Shown: piece after piece, positions 44,715 to 57,400 of the stretch | How positions within the stretch are numbered: position 1 is the first letter of the stretch | Layout of the letters: the number at the start of each line of letters is the position of its first letter | Assembly: GCA_943736015.1 (NCBI GenBank) | Contig: OX031064.1 | Span: 40,289,361 to 40,353,360 of the forward strand | Source: Tridacna crocea | Lineage: Eukaryota > Mollusca > Bivalvia > Cardiida > Cardiidae | DNA length: 64,000 nt | Direction of reading: 5' to 3' | Position numbers and translations under genes: made by a program | Notes under the pieces: generated by a model | Databases searched by the model: none | What the model saw: only the letters and a program-made list of their open reading frames with translations | Told to the model about the DNA's origin: nothing

Positions 44715-45968
44715 AGCTCCACTGGCCAAAGGCCAGCGGGCTTATGTCATGGCCCGGTGTCCGTCGTGCGACCGTCCGTGCGTGTATTGACTTCTATTTC
44801 AAACATCTCTGTAACTACTCATCCAACTTTGATGAAACTTCACAGAAATTATGCCGTCATGTTCCTCTTCAGATTTCTTGTAAGAATTTTATTCCTTAAA
44901 AATCTCTGGGTGCCATGGCAACAAAACTGAAAAATATTGAAAACTTTAAAAAATCTTCTCTGAAATCTTCTTCTCTAAGGCGTAGGGCTACCAAATTTTA
45001 CATGAAGCTTTATCTAGTGGGCATCTACCAAGTTCCTTCAAATAATAGCCTTGAGGTCAAAATTGGCCCCCGCCCCGGGGGTCACAACTTTTATATGGGT
45101 GTATTTAGGGAAAACTTTAAGATCGTTCTGGTGCCTAGCCATAGGGCTTAGAGCTACCAAATTTTGCATGTATCTTTATCAAGTCATTGTCTACTAAGTG
45201 TTCCCAAATGATAGCCCAGGGATCAAATTTGACCCCACCCCGGGGGTCACAAGTTTTATATGGGCTTCTATTGGGAAAACTTTAAAATCCATCTGGTACC
45301 TAGCCATCAATTTTGCATCTAGCTTTATCAAGTGGTTGTCTACTAAAGGTGCTCAAATTATGGTCCTGGGGCAAAATTTGGCCCCGTCCTGGGGGTCCTA
45401 AGTTTTACATGGGCTTGTATTGGAATTTTTTAAAAATCTGCTTGTACCTAGCCACAAGGCCTAGGGCTACCAAATTTTGTATGTAGCTTTATCTAGTGGG
45501 CCTCTACCAGGAGGGCCCAAATTCTAGCCTTGGGTTCAAGTTTGTCCCCACACCAGGGGTCAAGTTTTACATGAGCTTTTGTGGTGAAAACTTTCTAAGT
45601 CATCATGTTACTAACCATAATAAAGACTAGGGCTACTAAATTTAGCCCTGTCTCATGGGTTTCATTTTTTACAGGGCCTTTTATTGAAAAAACTTTGAAA
45701 ATCTTCTTGTTTATAACCACACATTCTAGACCTGTATTATTTGGTATGGAGCTTTATATTGTTGACCTTCACCAGGATTCAAATAATTACAGCTTTGCAG
45801 TCAAAATTGGCTTTGCCCGGGGCTCACAACTTTCTCATAGGATTAGATAAAAAACTTTTTGTATGTCCTCAAGTTTGAAACAGTTGGTCAAATATTGTAA
45901 TGTTTGGCTTGTAGTGGTTTTACTTATTAGCCAATGGAGCAATACAGGGCCATCATGGCCCTCTGGTT
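44715..45968 (+). mobile_element. Helitron-like element G3
   Basis: Head AGCTCCACTGGCCAAAGGCC (hairpin), CGTCCGTGCG repeats, then degenerate units with AAATTTTGCATGTAGCTTTATC and GGCCCCGCCCCGGGGGTCAC motifs, related to those of G2. Tail GAGCAATACAGGGCCATCATGGCCCTCTGGTT. Starts about 110 bp after the zinc-finger stop codon, so it may lie in that gene's 3' UTR. Confidence 0.72.
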
Positions 45969-45981
45969 TAATCTCTGACAG

Positions 45982-46106
45982 AGCTCAACTCTTTACCAAA
46001 CAACAATTTTAGAATGGTCCAAATTGAAAGCATTTGCAGACGACAGAATGTGACTCAAAAATTGAAGTGTAGAAAACGTGGTTAAAGGAGAAAATGTTGG
46101 TTACTA
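45982..46106 (-). mobile_element. Truncated TTAA MITE ending at its palindrome
   Basis: Left half with CTCTTTACCAAACAAC, ATTGAAAGCATTTGCAGACG and the first palindrome arm, then replaced by element H3. Confidence 0.68.
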
Positions 46107-46968
46107 GTGTCCCCTTCTTTGTCCGGAGCATAACTTTGTCATCTCTGGTCCGATTGACTTTAAACTTGGCATTGTGTTTGTTGCAATAATATGGAGTGCA
46201 GTGCAAAAGAACTGTAACTCTACCTTGCGTTGTCTTTGAGTTATTTTCCTTTGATCGTCTCTTAACAGCATTTTCTGTTTGTCCGGAGCATAACTTTGTC
46301 ATCTCTGGTCTGATTGATTGAAACTTGGCAATTGTGTTTGTTGCAATAATACAGAATGCAGTGCAAAAGAACTATAACTCTACATTGTTCTGTCTTCGAG
46401 TTATTTCCCTTTGGTATTTATTTAAACAGCATTTTCTGTCTATCCGCAGCATAACTTTATGATCTGAAGTCCGATTAACTTTAAACTTGGCAATTGTGTT
46501 TGTTGCAATAATATGGAGTGCAGTGCAAAAGAACTGTAACTCTACCACATGCTGTTTTTGAGTTATTTCCCTTTGATCATCATTTTAACAGCATTTTCTG
46601 CTTGTCCGGTGCATAACTTTGTTATCTTTGGTCCGATTGACTTAAAACTTGGCATTTGTGTTTGTTGCAATGATACGGAGTGCAGTGTGAAAGAACCATA
46701 ACTATACTTCATGCTGTCTTTGAGTTATCTCCCTTTGATCATCATTTTTACAGCATTTTCTGCTTGTCTGGAATGTAACTGTCATTTTCAGTCTAAACAT
46801 CTTCATATTTGGTATGCATGATTGTTGAAAAATTATGGAGTGCAGTGCATTAGAATCATAATCTGCTGTACTGCTATTTTCCTCTACCTGCCCTTTACAA
46901 TTAGTATTCCCTCTTGACAACTGGCGGTGTGACGGGAGTATCTTGCGACAATTTGCCGCTCTTGTTTC
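46107..46968 (+). mobile_element. Tandem-core element H3 (units of about 160 bp)
   Basis: GTCCGGAGCATAAC-like starts at about 46121, 46281, 46440, 46604 and 46765. Each unit contains GxAGTGCAGTG and TTTGAGTTATTxCCTTTGAT, related to the H1/H2 unit. Tail GACGGGAGTATCTTGCGACA then CTCTTGTTT, as in H2. The 5' head is missing. Confidence 0.72.
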
Positions 46969-46970
46969 TG

Positions 46971-48294
46971 GTTTTATTAACTAATGGCCTCATTGTGTAA
47001 AGATGACAACAAGCTCTTTACCTTACAACAAAACTATAGACTAGTTTAATTTGAAAGTAAATATGTCAAGATAAAAAATCCCTTTGAAAAAAGTGTTAGA
47101 AAAGGAAAAAATGCTGGCAATGTTCTCAATGTTTATAAAGGCAATCCAATCATTGTGATTCATTCAAATTGTAGCATGCAATGCTTCAATTTGGGCTTGT
47201 CTCAAAATGTTGTCTTCTGGCATAGAGTGATCTCATAAAGTGCTCCGCTTTTCGTAGCTCTGGTTTGAGTGACAATGGTACAAAGTGCTTTTAATGCCTT
47301 TTAAAAGTTTGTATGGCAGCATGTGAAAAGTGGCATTCAGATAGTTGCTTAAAGTGTCACCTGGGATCAGCCTACACACTTATCTTAAACGATACATTCC
47401 ATTTTAATATAATTTTCTGTTTTGCGCAAGTCTACAACATGACAAAAATCCAATGTAGTCGGAAAGTGTCATCTTGGAGGCTGACCTGAGACAACAATTT
47501 ACCCAAATGTCAGAATGCCCCTTTTGTATATGTTGTTGGTCATATAGAATCTAACATGAGTTGGTATTTCAGACTAAATTTTATTAAACAAATAATATAA
47601 AAATGTTATTTAGCAAGGTTGTTGCAAACTTAACAAGAGTTACTGGTCACAAGGGTCAAAGAAATTAACTGCCAAAGTCAACAAAATTTAAGGTACATAA
47701 CTGTCTCAAGAATTATCGCTCTTGTTGTGTTAAAACGTTGGCCTACACAATATACATGTATATGAAAATTACCAAAGGGCCTTTTCGCTGCTTTGACAGG
47801 TACATTTATATACACCACAGATCTAAAATAGTGCCAAAGAAACTTTTGTTTGGAGTCTAATGATGATAGAATTAGCCTCTTGGCTTCAATATCAAAATAT
47901 GACAATTTATTTTACAAACAAATCTGATTCTGTTTTAGTTTGTGATGACATATTTTTTACAAAATATTTCTTTATCGGAAATATGTGCAAGATAAGAAAA
48001 TTTGTAATGATTATATTACACTTAAAATACAATGCAGTTATCTTAAAAATGACGATTCAAATATAACCAAATTCTGATCAATCAAATCATCAATCGTTAT
48101 TTATATGTGCTCTGTTTTACCATTATACTGTAAGTATTTTTAACAGTAAGTTTAAATACAAAGCTAAAACTAAGCTAATACTACTAAATATACAAAAGAA
48201 AGTGTCCATAGCAGTCTTGTGAATCTCCCTCACTCACATTTATCTGTCGAGCTGAATTAAATTTACACACCTTCTGGAGAAAAAAATACTTGGG
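46971..48294. other. Between the two convergent genes
   Basis: 46990-47230 is a decayed MITE. The remainder probably contains the 3' UTR of the SLC23-like gene; an AATAAA on the minus strand lies at 47580-47585, about 710 bp after its stop, but it is not the only candidate. Confidence 0.4.
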
Positions 48295-48452
48295 TTACTG
48301 TTTGCTAAAGACTGGAAGGCGTTTCAAACAGGGATGATGATGGACACCCCATGGCAACTCATAGATTTCGCTTCCCTCCAGATACATATCATGGGCTTTG
48401 AGTTTTTCTTCTTGAGTTTTCCATGCTGATATCCCACGTTCATCTTGTGTGC
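48295..48452 (-). CDS. SLC23: SLC23-like gene, last coding exon
   Basis: Acceptor caataacataccag. Codes (G)TQDERGISAWKTQEEK and the hydrophilic tail ending CLKRLPVFSKQ, stop TAA at 48297-48295. Confidence 0.88.
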
Positions 48453-51400
48453 CTGGTATGTTATTGAAACAAGAGAAAAATGATTTACAACTAACATTTA
48501 ACCACATAACAAAATATTGGTCTAGTACAAATTGAAAGCATTTAAAGCTATTTTTTCCCTTTTTCTGCATTGTTTCTACAAGCCCCTTTCACCAGATTCA
48601 ATAAGAAAAAGAATTATTGGCTCACCTGTACATGAAGTGCTCATGGTGAGCTATTGTGATCGTGCTGTGTCCGTCGTCAACTTTTTACCATGTGTACGCT
48701 CTAGAGGCCACAATTTCGGTCCGATACTCATGAAAGTTGGTCAGGATGTTTGCCTCGATGAAATCTCAGAAGAGTTTGAAAATGGGTATTGTGGGGTCAA
48801 AAACTATGTCAGTAGGTCAAATCTTAGAAAAACCTTGTGTACGCTCTAGAGGCCACATTTTCAGTCAGATACTCGTGAAAGTTGGTCAGGATGTTTGTCT
48901 TATTAATATCTTGGACAGGTTCGAAAATGAGTCATGTGGAGTCAAAAACTAGGTCACTAGGTCAAATTTTAGAAAAACCTTGTGCCCGCTCGAGAGGCCA
49001 CATTTTCAGTCGGATACTCATGAAAGTTGGTCAGGATGTTTGCCTGGATGATATCTCGGACGAGTTTGAAATGGGTCATGTGGGGTCAAAAACTACGTCA
49101 CTAGGTCAAATCTTAGAAAAACCTTGTGTACGCTCTAGAGGCCACATTTTCAGTCCAAAACTCTTGAAAGTTGGTCAGAATGTTTGTCTTGATGATATCT
49201 CGGACAATTATGAAAATGGGTCATGTTGGGTCAAAAACTAGGTCACTAGGTCTAATTTTAGAAAAACCTTGTGTACACTCTACAGGCCACATTTTCAGTC
49301 CGATACTCATGAAAGTTGGTCAGGATGTTTGCCTGGATGATATTTTGGACGAGTGTGAAAAAAGGTCATGTGGGGTCAAAAACTAGGTCACTTGGTCAAA
49401 TCTTTGAAAAACCTTGTGTACGCTCTAGAGGCCACATTGTCAGTCCAAAAGTCTTGAAAGTTGGTCAGAATGTTTGTTTTGGTGATATCTCTGACAAGTC
49501 CGAAAATGGCTCATGTCGGGTCAAAAACTAGGTCACTAGGTCAAATTTTAGAAAAACCTTGTGTACGCTCTATAGGTCACATTTTCAGTCCGATACTCAT
49601 AAAAGTTGGTCAGGATGTTTGCCTCGATGAAATCTAGGAAGAGTTTGAAAATGGGTCATGTGGGATCAGAAACTAGGTCACTTGATCAAAATTTTAGAAA
49701 ACCTTGTGTAAGCTCTAAAGGCCACATTTTCAGTCAGATACTCATGAAAATTGGTCAGGAAATTTTCCTGGATGATATCTCGGACAAGATCGAAAATCGG
49801 TCATGTGGGGTCTAAAACTAGGTCACTAGGTCAAATTTTAGAAAAATCTTGTGTATGCTCTAGAGGCCACATTTTCAGTCCAAAACTCTTGAAAGTTGGT
49901 CAAAATGTTTGTCTTGATGATATCTCGGACACGTTCGAAAATGGGTCATGTTGGGTCAAAAACTAGGTCACTATGTCAAATCTTAGAAAAACCTTATGTA
50001 CGCTCTAGAGGTCACATTTTCAGTCCAAAACTCATAAAAGTTGGTCAGAATATTTGCCTTTATGATATTGGGTCATGTGGAGTCAAAAACTAGGTCACCA
50101 GGTCAAATGTTAGAAAAAACTTTTGTAGGCTGTAGAGACGACATTTTCAGTCCAAAACTCTTGTAAATTGATCAGAATGTTTCCCTTGATGATATATTAG
50201 ACGAATTTGAAAATGGGTCATTGGGGGTAAAAAACTAGGTCACCAGGTCAAAGCTTTGAAAAACGTTGTATATGCTATGGATGCCACATTTTCAGTCCAA
50301 CATTCTTGAAAATTAGTCAGAATGTTTGCATTTATAATATCTTGGATGAGTTAGAAAATAGGTCATGTTGGGTCAACAACTGGGTCAATAGGTCAAATGT
50401 TATAAACACCTTTTGTATGCTCTGGAGGACACATTTTCAGTCTGATACTCCTAAAACTTGTTCATAATATTTGTCCTGGTGATACCTTGGATGAGTTTGA
50501 AAATGGGTCATGTGGAGTCAAAAACTAGGTCAATGGGTCAAATATTAGAAAAACCTTGTGTACACTGTAGAGGCTACATTTTCTGCCTGATACTCTTCTG
50601 ACTTGGTCAGAATGTTTGTTTTGGTGATGTCTCAAAAGAGTTTGATAATGGGTAAGTGTCGGGTCCAAAACTAGGTCACTTGTGAAATCTTAGAAAAACC
50701 TTTTGTACGCTGTAGAGGCCACATTTTCAGTCCAATACTCATGAAACTTGGTCAGAATGTTTGTCTTATTGATATCTCAAAAGTTTTTGATGATGGGTAA
50801 TGTCTGATAAAAAACTTGGTCACTGGGAAACTAGATGGTTCATGTTTGGTCAATAGACTCAGGTGAGCGATTTCAGGGCCATCATGGCCCTCTTGTTTTT
50901 ATAGGTCCCTTTCACCAGGTTCATTAAGACCAAGGATTGTTTGATTGAAAAGTAAATTCTGTGTGCTGGATATTTATTTTGTATTATTATTTTTTTCAAC
51001 TCTGTTTCAGTTAAATTGCTGTAGCTATTCATGCTTTCCTGGAGTTTCTTATAACAATACTTTGCTACAGGTTGTTCTCAAGCAACTCCCTGCTTTTCAG
51101 TATAAAGATGTAACCTTTGTAGAACAGTGATCAGCAATGAAAGAAAAATGAATTCTGTTGCAATGACTATCATTAGTCCTCAGAAAGAAATTGTTAAAGC
51201 TGAGGGATTACTCCTATGATTCTGTGGTTTCAAGCCCTGTATGCTACTGATGATCTACCAACGAGTTACTGGGCTGTGTGTTACATGACGTGATGAAATC
51301 AAAGCATTCAAAATGCTGGAGTGGTATTTGTCACAGAAGCCATTGTGTGGAATAAATAATTTGAAAGGAAAAGGAAATATTCAAATATTTGCTCAATAAT

Positions 51401-54400
51401 CAACCGCTCAAATAAATGAATGCCTTTTAGCTCACCTGAGCACAACATGCTCAAGGGGAGCTTTTAGGATCACCCTGTGTCTGTTGTCAACAATTCTTTA
51501 AACATCAACTCCTCCTAAATCGCTGGGCCAATTTGGACCAAACTTGGCTGGATTGTTCCTTGGGAGGTCTCTTTTAAACACCATTCACAGAATTTGATTC
51601 CGTCAAAAACTCTGGTTGCCATGTAAGAAATTCTTTAAAAATCTTCTTCTCTAAAACCGCTGGCTAGGTTTTGAAATGTTTACACAAGGATGTTCCTTGG
51701 GTGAACCTTTTCAAAAATTGTTCGCGAAATTTTTATCCTTCAAGAAATATGGCTCTGGTGAATGGGGGCTACTTGCACTATACAGAAATGAAGCAATTCT
51801 TTAAATATCTTCTCTGATAAAACCGCAGGTTTGATTTTGAAATATTTTCACTGATATGTTCCTTTGGTGACCCTTTTCAAAAATTGTTCGTGAAATATTG
51901 ATCCGTCAAAAAATGTGGCTCTGGTGAATGGGGGCTACTTGCGCTATACAGAAATGAAGGAATTCTTAAAAAATATTCTTCTCTGAAACCGCTGGTCAGA
52001 TTTTGGGAATAATTTCACATAGTTGTTCCATCGGTGACCCTTTTCAAAAATTGTCCGCGAAATTTTGATTGGTCAAGAAACATGGCTCTGGTAAATGGGG
52101 GCTACTTGCATTATAGGGAAATGAAGAAATTCTTGAAAAAACTTCTTCTCTGAAACTGCTGGTCAGATTTTAAAATAATTTCACAGAGATGTTCCGTCGG
52201 TGACCCTTTTCAAAAAGTGTTCGTGAAATTTTGATCCGTCAAGAAACATGGCTCTGGTGAATGGGGGCTACTTGCACTATAGGGAAATGATGAAATTCTT
52301 AAAAATTCTTCTTCTCTGAAACTTCTGGTCAGATTTTGAAATAATTTCTAAGGGATATTCCTTCGGTGACCCTTTTCAAACAGTTTTCGCGAAATTTTGA
52401 TCGGTCAAGAAACATGGCTCTGGTGAATGGGGGCTACTTGCACTATAGGGAAATGAAGAAATTCTTTAAACATTCTTCTTCTCTGAAACGGCTGAACAGA
52501 TTTTGAAATGATTTCACAGAGATGTTCCTTGGGTGACCCTTTTTAGCTCACCTGAGCACAACGTGCTCAAGGGGAGCTTTTAGGATCACCCGGTGTCCGT
52601 CGTCCGTCGTGCGTCGTGCGTCGTCCGTCGTCCGTCGTGCGTCGTCAACAATTCTTTAAACATCAACTCCTCCTAAACCGCTGGGCCAATTTGGACCAAA
52701 CTTGGCAGGAATGTTCCTTGGGAGGTCCTCTTTAAAAATTGATCACAGAATTTGATTCCATCAAAAACTCTGGTTGCCATGGCAACGAAATGGAATTTTT
52801 TAGCAAATTCTTTAAAAATCTTCTCCTCTGAAACCGCTGGTCGGATTTTGAAATAATTTCACAGATATGTTCCTTGGGTGACCTTTTTCAAAAATTGTTC
52901 GTGAAATTTTGATTCGTCAAAAAATGTGGCTCTGGTGAATGGGGGCTTCTTGCACTATACAGAAATGAAGGAATTCTTTAAAAATCTTCTCCTCTGAAAC
53001 CGCTGGTCGGATTTTGAAATAATTTCAGAGGTATGTTCCTTGGGTGACCCTTTTCAATTTGATCCGTCAAAAAATGTGGCTCTGGTGAATGGGGGCTTCT
53101 TGCATTATACAAAAATGAAGGAATTCTTAAAAATTTTTCTTCTCTGAAACCGCTGGTCAGATTTTGAAATAATTTCACAGAGTTGTTCCTTGGGTGACCC
53201 TTTTAAGAAATTGTTCGCGAAATTTTGATTGGTCAAGAAACATGGCTCTGGTGAATGGGGGCTTCTTGCACTATACAGAAATGAAGAAATTCTTAAAAAT
53301 TCTTCTTCTCTGAAACAGCTGGTTAGATTTTGAAATAATTTCACAGACTTGTTCCTTGGGTTACCTTTTTCAAAAATTGTTCGCGAAATTTTGATTGGTC
53401 AAGAAACATGGCTCTGGTGAATGGGGGCTACTTGCACTATATAGAAATGAAGAAATTCTTGAAAATTCTTCTTCTCTGAAATGGCTGGACAGATTTTGAA
53501 ATAATTTCACAGAGATGTTCCTTGGGTGACCGTTTTCTAAAATTGTTCGCAAAATTTTGATTGGCCAAGAAACATGGCTCTAGTGAATGGGGGCTACTTG
53601 CACTTTATGGAAATGAAGAAATTCTTGAAAATTCTTCTTCTCTGAAACCCGTGGTCAGATTTTAAAATAATCTGACAGAGATGTTCCTTGGGTGACCCTT
53701 TCCAAAAGCTGTACATATAATTTTGATCCATCAAGAAACATGGCTCTTGTGAATGGGGGCTACTTGCACCATATGGACATGATGAAATTCTTTAAAATTC
53801 TCTTTCTCTGAAACCCCTGGTCAGATTTTGAAATTATTTCAGAGAGATGTTCCTTGGGTGACCCTTTTCAAAACTTGTTCGTAAATTTTGATCCATCAAG
53901 AAACATGGCTCTCGGGGATGGGGGCTACTTGCTCTTATACAGAAATGAAGAATTCTTAAAAATTCTTCTTTTTGAAAGTGATGGTCAGATTTCGAAATGA
54001 CTTTTACAGGTGACCTTTTGAAAATTGCTGGGCAAAATTATAAATTTGGTTCCAATGTTTCAATACCTCAAAAAAAAAATAAAATAGACTATGGTCATCT
54101 CAAAAATTCAGGTGAGCGATCCAGGGCCATCTTGGCCCTCTTGTTTTAAAAATTTTTCACGAAATTTTGATCTCTCAAGAAACATGCCTCTGGTGAACTG
54201 GGGCTACTTGCACTATATGGAAATGAAGAAATTCTTGAAAATTCTTTTTCTCTGAAACCCCTAGTCAGATTTCAAAATAATTTGACAGATGGATGTTCCT
54301 TGGGTGACCCTTTTCAAAAACTGTACATATAATTTTGATCCATCAAGAAACATGGCTCTTGTGAACGGGGGCTACTTGCACTATACGGACATGATGAAAT

Positions 54401-57400
54401 TCTTGAAAATTCTCTTTCTCTGAAACCCCTGGTCAGATTTTAAAAGAAATTTTTCGAAATGTTCCTTGGGTGACCCTTTTCAAAATTTGTTCGTAAATTT
54501 TGATCCATCAAGAAACATGGCTTTGGTGGATGGGGGCTACTTGCTCTTATACAGAAATGAAGAATTCTTCGAAATTTTTCATCTTGAAACTGATATCGAA
54601 ATGACTTTTACAGGTGACCTTTTGAAAATTGATTGGCAAAATTATAAATTTGGTTCCAATGTTTCAATACTTTAAAAAAAAAAGGCTACGGTCATCTCAA
54701 AAATTCAGGTGAGCGATCCAGGGCCATCTCGGCCCTCTTGTTAGCTCACCTGAGCACAACATGCTCAAGGGGAGCTTTTAGGGTTACTGGGTGTCCGTCG
54801 TGCGTCGTCAACAATTCTTTAAACATCAACTCCTCCTAAACCGCTGGGCCAATTTGGACCAAACTTGGCAGGAATGTTCCTTGGGAGGTCCTCTTCAAAA
54901 AATTTTTCACAGAATTTGATTCCGTCCCGTTGAAACTCTGGTTGCCATGGCAACGAAATGAAATTTTTTAGCAAATTCTTTAAAAATCTTCTCCTCTGAA
55001 ACCGCTAGTCGGATTTTGAAATAATTTCACAGATATGTTCCTTGGGTGACCTTTTTCAAAAATTGTTCGTGAAATTTTGATCCGTCAAAAATTGTGGCTC
55101 TGGTGAATGGGGGCTACTTGCACTATACAGAAATCAAGGAATTCTTTGAAAATCTTCTCCTCTGAAACTGCCGGTCGGATTTTGAAATAATTTCACAGAT
55201 ATGTTCTTTTGGTGACCCTTTTCAAAACCTGTTCGTGAAATATTGATCAATCAAAAAGTGTGGCTCTGGTGAATGGGGGCTACTTGCACTATACAGAAAT
55301 GAAGGAATTCTTAAAAAATCTTCTTCTCTGAAACCGCTGGTCAGATTTTGAAATAATTTCACAGAATTGTTCCTTGGGTGACCCTTTTCAAAAATTGTTC
55401 GTGAAATTTTGATCCGCCAAGAAACATGGCTCTGGTGAATGAGGGCTACTTGCACTATTGGGAAATGAGGAAATTCTTAAAAATTTGTCTTCTCTGAAAC
55501 CGCTGGTCAGATTTTGAAATAATTTCTCAGGGATGTCCCTTGGGTGACCGTTTTCAAAAATTGTTCACAAAATTTTGATCCGTCAAGAAACATGGCTCTG
55601 GTGAATGGGGGCTACTTGCACTATAGGGTAATGAAGAAATTCTTAAAAGTTCTTCTTCTCTGAAACGGCTGGACAGAATTTGAAATGATTTCACAGAGAT
55701 GATCCTTGGGTGACCCTTCTCAAAAACTGTTCACAAAATTTTGATCTGTCAAGAAACATGGCTCTGGTGAATAGGGGCTACTTGCACTATAGGGAAATGA
55801 AGAAATTCTTGAAAATTCTTTTTCTCTGAAACCGCTTGTCAGATTTTAAAATAATTTGACAGAGATGTTCCTTTTGTGATCCTTGCTCTTGTGAATGGGA
55901 GCTACTTGCACTATATGGACATGATGAAATTCTTGAAAATTCTCTTTCTCTGAAACCCCTGGTCAGATTTTAAAAGAAATTTTCCGAAATGTTCCTTGGG
56001 TGACCCTTTTCAAAACTTGTTCGTAAATTTTGATCCATCAAGAAACATGGCTGTTGTGGATGGGGGATACTTGCTCTTATACAGAAATGAAGAATTCTTA
56101 AAAATTCTTCTTTTTGAAACTGATGGTCAGATTTTGAAATGAATTTTACAGGTGACCTTTTGAAAATTGCTTAGCAAAATTATAAATTTGCTTCCAATGT
56201 TTCAATACCTCAAAAAAAAAAAAATGGGCAACGGTCATCTCAAAAATTCAGGTGAGCGATCCAGGGCCATCTTGGCCCTCTTGTTTCTTTAGTGACCTAA
56301 AATGCAGGAATGAATGGTAATTGTTAAAAACTTCTCTTCACGGTTACAGAAAAATCAGGCCTGTAGAGCGATACAGGCGCTCAAGCGCCTCTAGTTAAAA
56401 TTCAATATTGAACTCACAGTGGTATAGTCTTCGAAAAATACCACAAAAACTGAACCATGTGTAAAATATTGATAGTTTGTGCTTGTATACAAGGCGCATT
56501 TACCTGGAACAGTGTTGTCTAAGAAACAAGCCAGAAATCCACCAAAAAAGTTGGGGTTGCCCAGAAACAGTAGTATGAGTTGATCAACCACGCTGTTTCC
56601 TAAAAAGAAAAATGATGAATCTGATTGAGTCTCAAGGCGCCAAGCTCTCCTATTATCGATTTGCAGACAGATCAAGACAGACTGGGAAAGATGTAGAAAC
56701 AAGAGGACCATGATGATCCTATATCGCTCACATGAGTAATAACCAGTAAAGGTCTACATTGAAGATGTATACCAAATGTCAATGTTCAAAGCCAAATACA
56801 TTGTAATTCTGACGGTATGTAACTGTGCAAAATACATTTTCTTCTTTTCCGAATAAGCTTTCACTACCCTTCTTATTCAGGGCCATTGAAAGTCAGGATT
56901 GTATGGTAAGCGATTAAATTAACTTGAAAGGCCAGGTATTAATATCCTGGTCAAAATGGTGGTCAAATGACAGATTAAAACATCATTGGCTCATTGGTAA
57001 GACACACATTAGACTTGTCTCGGTAACTTTTGATCAAATTTCAAAGGATGTTGGCTGAGACAGTAATCGAGCCAGCGCAAACCGGGAACCCTAGACTAAC
57101 AGCTCACAACATTACTGACTGATCTATCAGGGCTCAACATGCCCAGTATTTGAAAGGTAACCCCTTTTTCTGTGACACATCTTACAGAAGAAAATTGTAT
57201 CAAAAGACTATCCTAAGTAAAATGTGTTTGAAGTTTTATGAATGCCAAGGACTTTAGAAGATATCCGTCAAGGTGGATGGATGAGCAAACTGTAATTGGT
57301 CCAGAATGAAATTATACAATTAGTCCCCTTTTTAGCTCACCTGAGCACAACGTACTTAAAGGGAGCTTTTAGGATCACCCGGTGTCCGTCGTGCGTCGTA

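Noticed and set aside
48532-50093. Series of overlapping 65-119-codon ORFs beginning MVRMF
   Set aside because: They repeat exactly with the 145-bp unit of G4, which shifts frame each time; they are by-products of the tandem repeat.
52978-55455. Minus-strand ORFs such as KLFQNLTSGFREE repeats
   Set aside because: They come from the antisense of the 166-bp Helentron unit and are present in every copy.
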